DNA of 64,000 nucleotides from Pezicula radicicola (taxonomy: Eukaryota > Ascomycota > Leotiomycetes > Helotiales > Dermateaceae): NCBI GenBank assembly GCA_003008705.1, contig PDUO01000020.1, positions 560,817-624,816 on the forward strand. The letters are read 5' to 3'. A program made the translations under genes and the position numbers. Shown here in pieces: positions 36,527 through 48,114 of this stretch. The stretch's first letter is position 1. Every line of letters starts with the position of its first letter. The notes beneath the pieces are model-generated. The model did not search any database and was not told the origin of the DNA. It saw only the letters and a list, made by a program, of their open reading frames with translations.

Positions 36527-38094
36527 AAGAAGGTTCTTTTGTAGGATGGCGTTTGGAGTTGTGGCCATGTACGAATGACCTGGTAATGAGATGAGGGTAC
36601 GGAGGTATTGGCGGCCGGTTCGGGTTCTTGGTGTATGTACGTACGGCCCATTGGTCTGTTAATAGTACAGAGGTTTTCGGTTTTACGGCTCACAAGTACC
36701 GCTGCACAGCCTTCGGTACGGTCGGTTTCATAAGAAATGCGGTGTACACTGCACAGAGGCTTCGCCAGGATTGACTGAGCGGTGAGACTTCCTTTGACAT
36801 TATGCAAGTTGTCGCATCGTAAGATATGAATTACTCAGAGCAACGTAATAACGCTGTACTGATATTGCAGACTGAGGGAATACTCATGACCTACCTTTAC
36901 TTGAGTTAGAATACTGGAGTGAAATTACCTCGTCAGCAAAGCGGTGGAGAGTATTTACCTGAAGACTTCCCAACCTCCCGATTATCAAGTTCGGGCTCCG
37001 GAAGTAATTCAAGCTGATGAGCAACGCGGCAATCGACTACTTTGACGGAAGAACGGGGATACTCCGTATACTTCGTAAACGAACTCTATGTAGTCCCACG
37101 GTCTCGAGTCATTTGGGGCAAGACTTTCTCTGGTGAATTGTCCCTTGGTTTCTTGGAGGCCTAAAGGCCAATGCTCATCGCTATCGCAACGCGACAGCAC
37201 ACAACGCAGCACCCCACCCTGTACCCAGCTTACCACGATGCTGGAATTGCGCTCTCATAAGGCAATTGAAATGGGGGGATATGGAGTAAATTCCCAGAAT
37301 CTCACTTCACTGTAGGCGACTGTAGGCGAAGAGTGCGTAGGTACCTAGTTGAGATTGATCGCGCAGGCATTGCGAGTGTAGTGTCGTTTTATTCCTGGTC
37401 CCTGGCGGTTCATGACGATGACGCTGCGGCGACAAGGGGGAAGCCAAGCCTTTTGATCCTTTTTTTTTTCTTCAACGGCGGGCGCTGGTTGAAGCTGGTT
37501 GAAGCTGATTAAAGCTGATTAGCCTGATTGACGTTGATTGTCGCTGATTGACTCTTGGAGTCTCTGATTGAAGGCCAATCGGGTTATGGCTTGTGCGTCT
37601 CCTAGCCAACGCGGCTGCCAGGCGATGCAGCACGGCGAAGTAAACAAGCGAAAATGCGAAAGGCTGGTCTCTTGAAATGAACGCCCCAGCCATCCTCTTT
37701 CTGCATACGAACGTAAAACTTGTGCGCTGGGCCTGAATCTTGGACATACAAACTACAAACTGCTACGATCCCCCCCCTCCAAGTCTTCATTTGCAATTAC
37801 ATATCTCTGACCATTCTTCAAATCGTTGCAGTTATACTCCTCCGTACCTGCGATACATCATCTCTCTACCTCTCTACCTCTACCATCAGCAACTCGGACG
37901 ATCCCAAATTACGCTAGACTGGAACTTCACATTCCTGTCTCAACGCCACCCGCATTCCTCAATCAATACAATCTTCAAACTTCGTCAAGCTTTGCAGCAT
38001 TCCACGGCTGCGACTCCTAAGTCGCTCCGCATATACGGAGGACGGGAGTACGTAGCAGGTCTAGACAAGAGGAGTAGTTCCTAGCAAACTTGCC
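36527..38094. other. Intergenic between pri1 and fig1
   Basis: About 1.57 kb. It holds the 10 bp tandem repeat annotated separately and a T-run near 37461. C-rich, pyrimidine-rich sequence near 37770-37870 precedes fig1 and is probably its promoter or 5' UTR. The minus-strand frame opposite the pri1 3' end is a shadow. No gene is supported. Confidence 0.4.
37484..37553. repeat. Degenerate 10 bp tandem repeat (GCTGATTGAA type)
   Basis: Seven adjacent units of 10 bp: two GCTGGTTGAA, then GCTGATTAAA, GCTGATTAGC, and three more CTGATTG/TTGATTG variants. A further CTGATTGAAG follows at about 37563. The period is close to one DNA helical turn. Confidence 0.8.
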
Positions 38095-39050
38095 ATGGCA
38101 CAACGGTTTCAAGTTGGATGGCTGAGTATGTAGAATCAGAGTTTATGGTCTTCGAAGAGATGCTAACATGTCGCAGGGCTGATCCCATTCCTCGGATACC
38201 ACCATGTGCTCATGATCTTGATCGCAATTGCTATAATATTGCTCTGTAAGCTATATCCAACCCAGATTGTTCTCGGCTCATGCTAACCATCATTTAGCAC
38301 TGTTATTAGCAGGCTGCTCGTCTTCATCACCGCTCATACCGGGAATCTTCCTCATCTCGCTATACTACCAGCAGTACAATGCTGTACCATCGACAGTACA
38401 AACAGACTATAATGTTCATACCGCAATCTCAAACATTGTTGGCAATGCTAAATTCTCTGCGCGTGTTGGATACTTTGGTATTTGTATCAACCCGGATGGA
38501 GGTTCATGGCTGTGCAGTAACAATGCTACCGCTTTGGCAAACGAAGTCAGCGTAGACCAGGATCCTCTAAATCTGCTCTGGCTTGCAAGTCAATTCAAGG
38601 ACATGATCGTGTTTCCATACTTAATGTAAGTCTGATCCCCATGAGACGTTTGAAGTAGACACTAACAAGTATCATAGTATTGTCGCCATCATCTTCGCTT
38701 TCATCTGTCTCCTACTCCTCGCTACCTTCCCGGGCTGGCATGAAGAGGAGGACGCATCCGGAAGTGAACGAGAAGTGAAACCTTTCCCCTCCCGACCAGT
38801 CTCCCAAGTCGCCCTCGCCATTATCTTCATTGCCTCGATCTTTGTTCTCGTATCAGTACTGTGGCAACATACTGCCTCTGTCGCCGCCTCAATTATAGCG
38901 CAAGATCTTGGAAACGGAAGTGTACGAAGTGGTGTTGGTACTACATCCATGGTACTTGGTTGGTTTGGATTCGCACTTCTAATCATCGTTACGATTGGAT
39001 TACTCGTCATGATCCTCAGTATTAGGGTCCTAAGCGAGACCTTCGGTTAA
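38095..39050 (+). CDS. fig1: Fig1-family membrane protein (Ca2+ influx/membrane fusion)
   Basis: Fig1 proteins are claudin-like four-helix membrane proteins involved in low-affinity Ca2+ uptake and mating or hyphal fusion. Four exons, 38095-38125, 38177-38245, 38298-38625 and 38678-39050, give 266 residues. Seen: a first membrane helix (about 21-43, HHVLMILIAIAIILLSLLLAG) running into the CSSSSPLIPGIFL signature, an extracellular loop with two Cys (GICINPDGGSWLC), then helices at about 142-157, 188-205 and 236-258, and a cytoplasmic SETFG end. The exon 1 start in GCCATGG is favoured by context. The first exon contributes only ten codons. Confidence in the family is good; the splice of exon 1 is less certain. 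Confidence 0.85.
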
Positions 39051-40422
39051 ACTGGGCAGAGGGAGTGACAAAGTCGATATGATATGCAGCTATGATGAAG
39101 GGATGGACATGAAGGAGGTGACAAAAATTTGAAACTTTCAGCGTGCATGATTGATGAACGCCACGACATGAGTGGGTTGGACATCAAATGAAAGATCGAT
39201 TCAAAGTAATCGCATATGTGTATACAAGGGCTGGCAGCATTTGGGACGGAGTTAATGAGAGCTTGGTTGGATTTGGGTTTTCAATTTGACATGATGGAGA
39301 AGAAGAAAGATTGGAGGCACAGTATACCAGGATGGATGTTAATGAAAGAATTGGTGGTCGAGAGTGAGAAGCTCGACCTTGTAGATGTATTTCACGAGAC
39401 TTGTCATGAATTACAAAAACATTTCCCAAACCATGATCTTGTACCAATAGTGACATTTGCCAACCCTGTTTACCATCCGCCTCTTGTAAAAGTAAAAGTA
39501 GTATTTTTTGAACTATGGCTCGTGAGACTTGGAAGTGTACTCCCTACTCTAGCTAAACTTAACCGACGTGCTATGATAGAGGACACTTAAACACCAAAAA
39601 TATCACCCCTTCTACTTCGTACCAACAATATCAATACGTCGCTAGACTACGAGATACACAGCATGCATGCTTTGAAGGCTTCCGCAAACTCAACTTAATT
39701 TTTACGTACCTAGGCAATACTGAGTCAAGCTACTTTTGGGTACACGTGATGACGGCTCGTCTCTTTTCACAATGAGAGGTATTTGGGGTTTCTATCTACA
39801 TTTTAGAAGTAGGTGGTAATTTGATCATGCCTGTCCTTATAATTTTTCTTCTCTCCGTTTTAGATTATTGCAATTCTTTTCCAAAGTCTCAACTTAATTT
39901 GCACTGGATATGTATCTCAGTATGCAAAGGTTAGCCAAGGTACGAATGCTCCTCGCTCAGTGGCCTTACACCTCATGAAATTTCAAACCCCCCCCTCCCC
40001 ACCCCAAAAAAAACCTTCTTCTTAATTCCTAAAAATTTAACATTCCTAATACCCTACATACATCTATCAAGGTATACACTAAGAGAAAGATGTTTCAGTT
40101 TGAGTGATGGTAAAAACTTACATTAGCGACATTGAATTGAAGATCTGTGCCAACGTCAACAATCAACGAGCAAGAGTATTATAAGTACGAACGACATGAT
40201 AAAATTTCCCTAGTGCTACTGCCGCCATGTATTACCCCAATCCTCTGAAAATTCTTTCCAGTCAACGGAGGTAGGACGAAAGAGTTAGGAAGGTTAGGCA
40301 GAATGGTCTTGTTCTAAATGGTTTTTTGGGGGAGAGTGTAGTTATGGGCTGTTGGGCTGTAATTTGTAGTTAGGGAGCCTAGAAGGTGAGGGATGAGATG
40401 AAAGTGGATTGAGAATGAGTAA

Positions 40423-40454
<32 letters not shown>

Positions 40455-40781
40455 GGAAAACGAAGTGCCTTAGACTGAGCTGGTACTTGTAGTCTTTAGT
40501 TCGTCTTGGATTTCATCCTATATTCTAAATGATTGATAGGTATGACTACCTTGACAAGGTACCTTACGTCTAGCATTGCTGAGAACTACTATCATACCCC
40601 TATTACATCTAGAAACTCCCAATCACTCTACATGAGTATTTATAACTCCACATAAGACTATGACGATATTCTCCTATTAGGAAGCTTCCCTCGAATACAG
40701 ATCTCTCACGAAGAACCATATCGGTGTAATTATCATTTATTACTCATTATCTCATAACGTATGGCTAGCCATCTATTTAGA
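39051..40781. other. Intergenic between convergent fig1 and sld2
   Basis: About 1.7 kb. The plus-strand frame 39216-39590 (124 codons, ATG start) overlaps the likely fig1 3' UTR and has no recognisable domain. A pure ATT/TTA microsatellite of about ten units lies near 40425-40455. No gene is supported. Confidence 0.4.
40425..40455. repeat. TTA trinucleotide microsatellite
   Basis: About ten uninterrupted TTA/ATT units in noncoding DNA. Confidence 0.9.
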
Positions 40782-42381
40782 TCATTTCTTCGTCCTTCTA
40801 AACCGGCTATTATGAGCAGGACCACCCTTCGAACCCGAATTCCGCAGCTTGAGCCTCTTGAAATTCTGGTGTGCCATGGCGCCAACCTTCCTCGCTACGG
40901 TCTTGATCTTTCCATCCTTTGTGATCCGTTTCGCCTTCTTACTCTGATCGGGTCTCCTATACCTTGTTCCTCCTTCCGATGCAGTGTACTCTGACTGACT
41001 ATCTGAGTCGAAATTTCGAGCATCTGTAAATCTTTCACCATCGTCTACTTGAGTCTCTGGTACCGGGTCCTCCTCGGGTTCTTGGAGCTCGTCCTCACTG
41101 TCATCAGGTGCTAGTGGTCCTGGCTGTGTTTGTTGTGGCTTTGAACGTGTCGGCTTCATCTTCACTCGTCTTGTTGTTCGTTTTTGGCCCTTCTTTTTGT
41201 AGACTTTCAGGGGTTGGCCGTCTCGGTCTAGAGTTGGTTCTTCTGGCGCACTGTCGTACATTGCTTCATCGTCAAATCCGCCTAGAATATGCGGTTGACT
41301 GTCTTCGACTAATATGGCGGCATCCTTTACCGCCTTAGAATCGTTTGCAAGAGATTTCTTCGGTGCTGGTTTACTTCCTCCTGCCTCTTCTGCCTCCATC
41401 TCACGAAGGGCTTCTAAATCATCATCTGCAGCCTCATCTTGCATTTCCCGTAATCCAGCAAGCATACTGCTCAGCCCTCTTACGATGGGCTTCCTAGGCA
41501 CCCTGGCCATTTTAGGTGAGAGCAATACACCATCTTCGTTATCGTTTACCACTGGCATAGGCAATCGCTGACTGTCTCGCCGGAGGAAAGAGGGCGTTGC
41601 GAAACTCAGCTTGGACACTGAGGAGGGTGTCTTTTCTCCTTGACCATTTGGATTTTTATTCTTCAAAGGCGTAGCAAACATATCCAGCATGTAGCGTTTC
41701 GAGGCCGAGGCAGGTGTTCTACTATGCTTCTGTGTACCGGACACAGGTCCATCCGCAGACCTCGTCTTTCGAGGTGTGGCTTGTAACATCACTTGACCCT
41801 TCTGTGCTTTCGAGTCCCCAGCTTTGGACGGAGACGGGCCCTCTTGAAGCAGATCGAAAAGGCCTAGTACTTGGCCGTCTTTTTGTGGCGTTGGACCAAT
41901 GGCGGTCTTCCTTGGTGTGGCGAATAGTTTACGAATTGCGGAGGGAGAGTCGTATGGATCGAGTACCCAGGGTTCAAATGGCTTTGAAGGCGTCATCATA
42001 TCCACGATTTGTCTTTTCGAAGAAGTCTGAGCTAGCTCAGCTTCGTGTTTGCGTTTTCGAGGTGTCTGTTTCTCCTTAACGGCTGGTGGTTCGGCACTGA
42101 TCTTCCCAGATAGTAAGTCACGCACTTTGTTGTACTCCTTGTACTTCGCCGCTGTTGCAATGTCAGTGTAATCCTGAGGACTTAGTTTAAGAATTCGTAC
42201 CAATATCAACATTTTTCTTTATATCATCCCGCCCAGCTTTCCGCCCTCCATTGGATGCGGCAAAGTCTTTCTCCCATGCTTTAAGTTCCAGACGAAGAAC
42301 AGTCGACCGTTCAGTGTAAATGTCGAGATTCGACACTCCATTAGAAGAAGAATCTGTTGTAGCGCCAGCTTCTAATGTCAT
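40782..42381 (-). CDS. sld2: DNA replication regulator Sld2/Drc1
   Basis: Sld2 is a CDK substrate that, when phosphorylated, binds Dpb11 to start replication; it corresponds to the N-terminus of RecQL4. Exons are 42381-42201 and 42151-40782, giving 516 residues. The junction uses a GGTACG donor and GCAACAG acceptor and restores DDIKKNVDIAAKYKEYNKVRDLL, the N-terminal signature. LKAWEKDFAASNGGRKAGRD precedes it. The protein is rich in SP/TP CDK-type sites (FATPRKT, ATPLKNK, FATPSF and others). The C-terminal basic end with MAHQNFKRLKLRNSGSKGG matches the Sld2/RecQL4 homology. It is divergent from a RING gene, and the shared promoter has paired MCB boxes. Confidence 0.92.
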
Positions 42382-42621
42382 CCTGACTCTTCCAGCTTCC
42401 GTATCTTACTTCCAGGGACAGTAACACCGCCCTCCGTGAACCGTCAATCTGAGGTGTCGAAAGCCAATGGTAACTCCTCTCTAATTAAGCTGCGAAGTCT
42501 GTCTTTTGATATGCCTGCTATTGAGAGGTTGGCATAATGTGGATGCACTCATATGGCGATTCAATCTTTTTGCTTTTGAGAGACGAAGAGTGCGTGCATC
42601 GTACAGTGTGGTGGTTGAATA

Positions 42622-42645
42622 ACGCGTATGATTAAGAAAACGCGT
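42622..42645. promoter_or_regulatory. Paired MluI cell-cycle boxes in the sld2/RING divergent promoter
   Basis: Two exact ACGCGT sites lie at 42622-42627 and 42640-42645, 18 bp apart, in the 421 bp between the divergent starts. They are about 241-264 bp from the sld2 ATG and about 158-181 bp from the RING ATG. The palindrome reads the same on both strands, so either gene could respond. Confidence 0.72.
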
Positions 42646-42802
42646 TAAAGCACGAAATTGCCAGCCTCGTTTTGTACACCGCCCCCGGATTTGGTCAACG
42701 GTGGGCCGGGCCGATCTCTGCCTTATCGACATGGAAATATCAAAATATAAATATCGTCATTGCGACCTCGAGTTTTCTGCACCAGACTAAAATCCAAACT
42801 CC

Positions 42803-43798
42803 ATGGACGACGAAAATCTCGATGCGAGATCCAAGATCCTCCAGGCCACTCTGACTGAGATTTCTAGTCGCCCTGTTTCCCAAGACAACCCAGAGAGTGA
42901 AGAAGACTGTTGCGTGATTTGTCTCGAGCGCATCTCCGAACAAGCAATAGCGCAACCTTGCCAGCATGCCAGCTTTGACTTTATATGCCTCACCAGCTGG
43001 TTGGAAGAGCAGACCTCTTGTCCTCTATGCAAGGCAGAGGTGAAAAGAGTACATTATGGCTCTGTAGGCGACTCACATAAGACATACGACGTTCCCGCGA
43101 AACCTGCTCAGCAACCCGCCACCACGAATACTTCGAGATTGCACTTGAATAGACAACGGAGACCGTATCGTCAAGGGCGCATATACAATACAGCTGCTTC
43201 ACCTACTGCAGATCAAGCGCTGTTGCGCCGGCGTCATATATACCGAAATCAGCTCTTCTCTCTTCATGTTGGATCAAACCGAGTTTCCAGATTCCGAGAC
43301 CTTACACCACAACTGTTCAGTAGCGATGCTGAACTTGTTGCTCGGTCACGAAAATGGATACGACGAGAACTTCAGGTCTTCGAGTTCTTGACTCCTGACG
43401 CAGATCGAGCTGCCACTGGTCGTTGGGCGAATAACGCAGAATTCTTGCTAGAATATATCGTGGCTATACTGAAGACCGTGGATATTCAAGGCAGCAGTGG
43501 ACAAGCAGAGGAAATGCTGCAGGAATTTCTGGGAAGAGATAACACAAGGCTTTTTTTACATGAGCTTAGAGCTTGGCTAAGAAGCCCGTATATTTCTTTA
43601 GAAGATTGGGATCGCCATGTTCAGTACAACGAAACTTCCACGCCGAAAGAGTCTGCCCGACGGACATCAGAACGTGGCCGAGGAGATAGCAGAGGGCGGC
43701 CTCTTGGAACATATAGAGCGTCTCATCGCTCATATTCTACACGAGGAGACCGTCGATTTACTCCATATGGACGGCGGCAACCAGGGCCTGGCGACTGA
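42803..43798 (+). CDS. RING-finger protein, Topors-like E3 ligase candidate
   Basis: A single-exon gene of 331 residues with a C3HC4 RING at about 36-78 ([31 protein letters not shown]). After a basic linker it carries [22 protein letters not shown] and [22 protein letters not shown] segments (about 150-205), the conserved block after the RING in Topors-type proteins, then an alpha-helical part and an Arg/Gly/Ser-rich tail. Such proteins act as ubiquitin and sometimes SUMO ligases; activity here is inferred. The start lies in TCCATGG. It is divergent from sld2, with MCB boxes in between. Confidence 0.8.
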   Translation: MDDENLDARSKILQATLTEISSRPVSQDNPESEEDCCVICLERISEQAIAQPCQHASFDFICLTSWLEEQTSCPLCKAEVKRVHYGSVGDSHKTYDVPAKPAQQPATTNTSRLHLNRQRRPYRQGRIYNTAASPTADQALLRRRHIYRNQLFSLHVGSNRVSRFRDLTPQLFSSDAELVARSRKWIRRELQVFEFLTPDADRAATGRWANNAEFLLEYIVAILKTVDIQGSSGQAEEMLQEFLGRDNTRLFLHELRAWLRSPYISLEDWDRHVQYNETSTPKESARRTSERGRGDSRGRPLGTYRASHRSYSTRGDRRFTPYGRRQPGPGD

Positions 43799-46700
43799 GA
43801 ATACTACAGTCAAATTTAAACTACAATTTTACATGGTGAAAAGGTATATAACATAACCAAGAATGCATATTGCAGATCGAATAATCAGTAGACTTCAAGC
43901 GACATCGCATGGGACCTATCCTCCAACACCAGTCGCAGGGCTTTCGTGCGTACGCATCGTTTATTCCTTAGTCCGTTACTTTCCAAAGCCACAAGTCAAT
44001 AGGATGTGAACGGCAAAGTACATACATAATTTAGAAGTGAAATTCTCGGGGTGTTGAATTTCTGTACAATGTAGAAAGTAACGGACTAAGGGATACCTTG
44101 AGGACCGCCAGCTAGGGGCTAGATGAAATCAAGGTATTTCCGAAAATATGCCTCGTACAGAAGCCAGGACATAGGACTAGAGGATGAAACGAGTGGGAAA
44201 AGAAAGAGGAGCTAAAGATTTCGGAAGAAGTTTCGGCATGGTCAACCGAGCCTTGAAGTCGTAGGTAGAAGAGCAAAGCGGAAGGGAAACTCAAGAAGCA
44301 ATAAGAATTAGTATTTCATCATACGCAAATACTCTATGAATGATATGCTAATAACCAAATAGCTTTTTATAATTCGAAGATAAAGCTACATGTACCTAAA
44401 TTGGATAGGAACCTCACCAAAAAAAAATCCTTGGATGGGAACTTTGTCTCTAAAACACATTGAATAGGCTTCGCCGAGAGTGATCCGTTAGAAAGTGTGG
44501 CCAGAAAAAGTGTAGATGTTGTGAAGATAGCTCCCCTGTAACCCTTCACTTTTCAATGGTTACACCCAGTAAATCATGCTACCAACACTATAATGCGGTT
44601 GCAGTCTAACTGTACAGTTGCCCTCCTTTCCTCTTAAGTCGCTTGTAACAAGCGAGCGAGACCTTACAGGAAGTAGTGAATGGTAGTGCTAAGCGAGCAT
44701 CATTCTATCCTTCATCTGTTTTTTAGTTTTCAAAAAACGGTCTTGTTATTCCCTGAGTTATTTCAAAATGTCTTTAAGTATAAGCCTTTGAAATCAGAAG
44801 AAGGTGGGCAGATTCAGCTCTTGCTCTCACGATATAATTATAGGCTAACAAGCTATCGAGGAAGCTAGACTACGTATCACTCAACACCTTTCGCTTGTAT
44901 ATAGTTATCTCCTATGCATAGGCTACCTAGAGCATGAGTCAAAACTTAATCCTTAAGAGCAAAAGCCTATATATTACCCAGATTCTTTGCTATGCTAAGA
45001 TTCTAAGAATCAAGAAAGAGCTTCCAAGGGTCAGTGGCGGGGTATAAGTAGTATTTGTCTTGTACATTCTTATTCTTAGATCTTAGTAACCTTAAGAGAA
45101 CCCAAAGCTAGAGACTTTGAAGACCTTGGAGATCTAGATCTATAAGAGAATCCTTATTTTATGTATAGGTGGAAGCAAATCCATATTTCTATATATTGTA
45201 CAGAGACTCTCGACTTATACAGAAGTTTTACAATCATTATTAATGGTCTTTCAGCAGTAGTAGCTTAATTAGAAGGTGGGCATTATTTATAATCAACTAC
45301 TTCTTATATTCAGTGATCGGGTACATAGATGTGGTGGCTCTACCATTCACTACATCAACAGAGGGTACCGCAGAACTCGCAATATTTGAATCATTCAAGT
45401 AATATTGTTAATTATTGCATCCTGTCGCCTAAGGCTCGATGCTAGTTCGATTGAATTCAAACCACTCTTTAGGACTTTGTATCATGGTTGTCTTCACGCC
45501 GTAGAGTCTGTTTGAAGATGAATCGAAGGACAGATGCTGAAAACCTTCCGTGAAAACATTAACAACGCATTAAATATAAACAAATAATGAAGTTCAAACC
45601 CAGGACAATCCAGAGACACAAGATTCCGGGCGTAAGTTTGAGATGAGATTACTCAATACCAACAAGAATCCGCAGGATCCATACATCAGAGCAAAAACCC
45701 TCAAATAACCACCTCCAGCTCAGCAAAACACACCGACCCACCCATATCTCAAACCAATCTCCTCTTCCATGGAGTTAAAAAAAAACTAGAGAAGTATTCA
45801 ACTCCTCTATAACTCTATGACCCTCTAAACCTCAAACCTCTAAATCCTACACTTCCCACACCTCCCACACCTATTCAAACCAGTGATTAAGTCTGATATT
45901 AGCAATACTTATACACTATACCTTCATGTACTTCGCAAAATCAAACCATCTGAATCTCCCCATCCCTATCTATACCTTACCTTCGTCCAGCTTATTAAAA
46001 CACAATCAATCAACAAACTTGGAAGTCTATTTATTATTTAAGGTTACCAAGTGGCTTTGACTTTACTAAAAGGAACTTTGACATGTTACACATACGTAAC
46101 ATACGAAAGCATACTACTAACCTATAAAGTAAGCAATTAGTATGACATGCGGGAAAGCCGCTGACCCCGTGTATTGTAATTACCGCACGCACTTTACGTA
46201 ACAAACTTCTAATAGTATGTAGAAGTAGAAAATGAGGCAAGATAATGCAAGTCGGTCTATGATATTAGATGGGTAGTACCGAGGTACTGTAGATGCTGTG
46301 TCGAAGGCTATCGTGGAAATAAGCTACTCCCAACACATTACTTTACGACGTACTAGCACCATTAGCTAGCGCCTAGTCATCCCGTTTCATTCCACAGATG
46401 GTAAAAAAAGGTTTACACCCATTTAATTATAGAGCAGGTCATGTTTAATCACCAATACTGACTCGAGTGATCATGGGGATGGAGGTCATAGGCAACAAGA
46501 AAAGTTCAATTTATGATACTCTATTGACAAAGAGAACGCATAAGTAAAATATGCATAGCAACAGACACAACAGCTGAGCAACCATATGAAATTTTTTCTT
46601 CATTACATGAAATCTATACTATCCTTCATAGTCCCTCCACATTCTTCTTCCGCCCTTGGTTCCCTGTCTCCGACAAACGAACCAATAATAAAGTACACAG

Positions 46701-47148
46701 GTCTTCGAAGCCAGCAAAGACTTCAAGAGAACAAGAGGTAGAGTAGGTGCGCACCCCTGCCGTTAAGAGTAATTTCAGGAACTTTGTTGGCTCCGAAGAT
46801 TTGGGGTATATCGGTAGATGGCTGGATTGACAGGGGCGGATAAACGCGCAATTTAGAATAGGAATCTCGGTGAACGCAGGAAAGTTTCTGAAAGGACAGG
46901 ACGGTGTGGCACATAACGTGTAGTAGAATACGTCTGTGTATCGAAGATGACATAGGAAACCCGACATTCGAATATAATGGAATGCGATTTCGTAAAGCTC
47001 ATCCAACGCCACACCTATACACAAACACCAGAGGTCAGGCCCCAAATCAGGATAACCAAAGCAAACCGTATCGAGCTGTACCGATAAACGCCATATGTGA
47101 GTCAAGGAGGGCCAAGGGACATGGAAACTCGTCGTCGTCAATTGGCTA
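43799..47148. other. AT-rich gene-poor stretch
   Basis: About 3.3 kb with no supported gene. It contains the MITE-like element annotated separately. Around 44680-45400 the plus strand shows a broken frame (QIQLLLSRYNYRLTSYRG followed by stops) that faintly recalls the helix-turn-helix start of pogo/Fot1 transposases, too weak to call. The minus frame 46626-47156 overlaps the WSC gene 3' region and is unsupported. Confidence 0.4.
43962..44095. mobile_element. MITE-like element with 22 bp terminal inverted repeats
   Basis: The ends at 43962-43983 and 44074-44095 are inverted repeats of each other over 22 bp (TATYCCTTAGTCCGTTACTTTC) with one mismatch. The inner 18 bp, 43966-43983 and 44074-44091, pair perfectly. 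The outer ends are TA on both sides, as expected for a TA target duplication of the Tc1/mariner/pogo superfamily. The total length of about 134 bp leaves no room for a transposase, so it would be a non-autonomous element. Alternatively it is a transcribed hairpin. Confidence 0.68.
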
Positions 47149-48114
47149 TCATGCATTGGTGACCTAGGGAAAAGTTAGCAAAGTTGCAAATGCCCTGGGC
47201 TCTGATGACGTACCTTCAAGATCCGCCTAGAATAGTCCTGGTTGTCTGCAATGCTGCCATCACTCATTCTTCGTTGGGCCATGACTGATTGCTCGAGACG
47301 GGCATCGGCAAATGACGAACCACCACTGCTCTGGGGCTTGCCACCTTGAACGAAGCTGTTGACGGCAGCATTTCTCCTGTGCTCCTCCTCAATTTCACGT
47401 CTCTTGCGAGCACGCATGAATAGGAAGGCACCTCCTGCCATTGCCGTAATTGCAACGGCACCGACAACGACGCCTGCGGCGATGCCAGCTTTACTTGGGC
47501 TGCTCTTTGAAGAAGAAGCAGCGGAACTGCTGGCCTGGCCAGTTGCAGTAACTAGAACTGTTGCCCCTCCGACCGTGACGACTGATGGTTGTGCGCTCGT
47601 GGTAGATGATCCGGCTGTTGCTGAGCTTGACGATGAAGAGGCTGCGGCGTTTTGTACATTGGCTGCAATCTTTGTTCCACTCAAGTAAACTGAATAATAT
47701 CCATCGCCACCACCTATGCCCTGTTAGTTACGATCTCTAAGTCCATCCAATCCTGGGCTACATACAGTACTCGGTATCATAACCTGCGCAAGGATCGTTG
47801 CAGTATTTATCGTCGACCTTGCTGGCTGTTGGTGGGAGCTCATCACCACAATAGCATTCGTCACCACCTGATAAGCCGAGAACAGCCTGATCCATTTCTA
47901 CGCAGATCGGCTGGCACCATCCTGATGTCTGATATGTGTATGTACTGTTGTAGGTCAAACCGGTGCTCGAGGAGTAACATCCCTCCGAAGTCATTGCCTT
48001 CAACACAATTGTCGACGATGCTTCGGGTGCAGCGACCGGGTCGGCGACGGCATATTGAGTGGTGAGCAGAACAGTGGCCGCGAGCGAGACGAAAGAGGAC
48101 TTCATGATGGCCAT
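47149..48114 (-). CDS. wsc: WSC-domain cell-wall stress sensor
   Basis: Wsc-type sensors span the plasma membrane and signal wall stress to Rho1/Pkc1, upstream of Bck1-type kinases. Exons are 48114-47766, 47713-47214 and 47163-47149 (15 nt), giving 287 residues. Seen: a signal peptide (about 1-24), a WSC domain with eight Cys (GCYSSSTG, WCQPICVEM, ECYCGDELPP, YCNDPCAGYDTEYCGGGDGYYSVY across the first splice), a Ser/Ala-rich stalk, a membrane helix (about 187-210, AGIAAGVVVGAVAITAMAG) and an RKRRE stop-transfer. The last micro-exon gives YSRRILKVTNA as the end, a form I recall from fungal WSC proteins; without this splice the frame would end in an unrelated tail. Confidence 0.9.

Noticed and set aside
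39216..39590. Plus-strand frame of 124 codons after fig1
   Set aside because: It probably lies in the fig1 3' UTR; no domain recognised. It would need transcript or homology evidence.
46626..47156. Minus-strand frame of 176 codons downstream of wsc
   Set aside because: Cys-rich but without any ordered motif, and it sits in the likely 3' UTR of the WSC gene.
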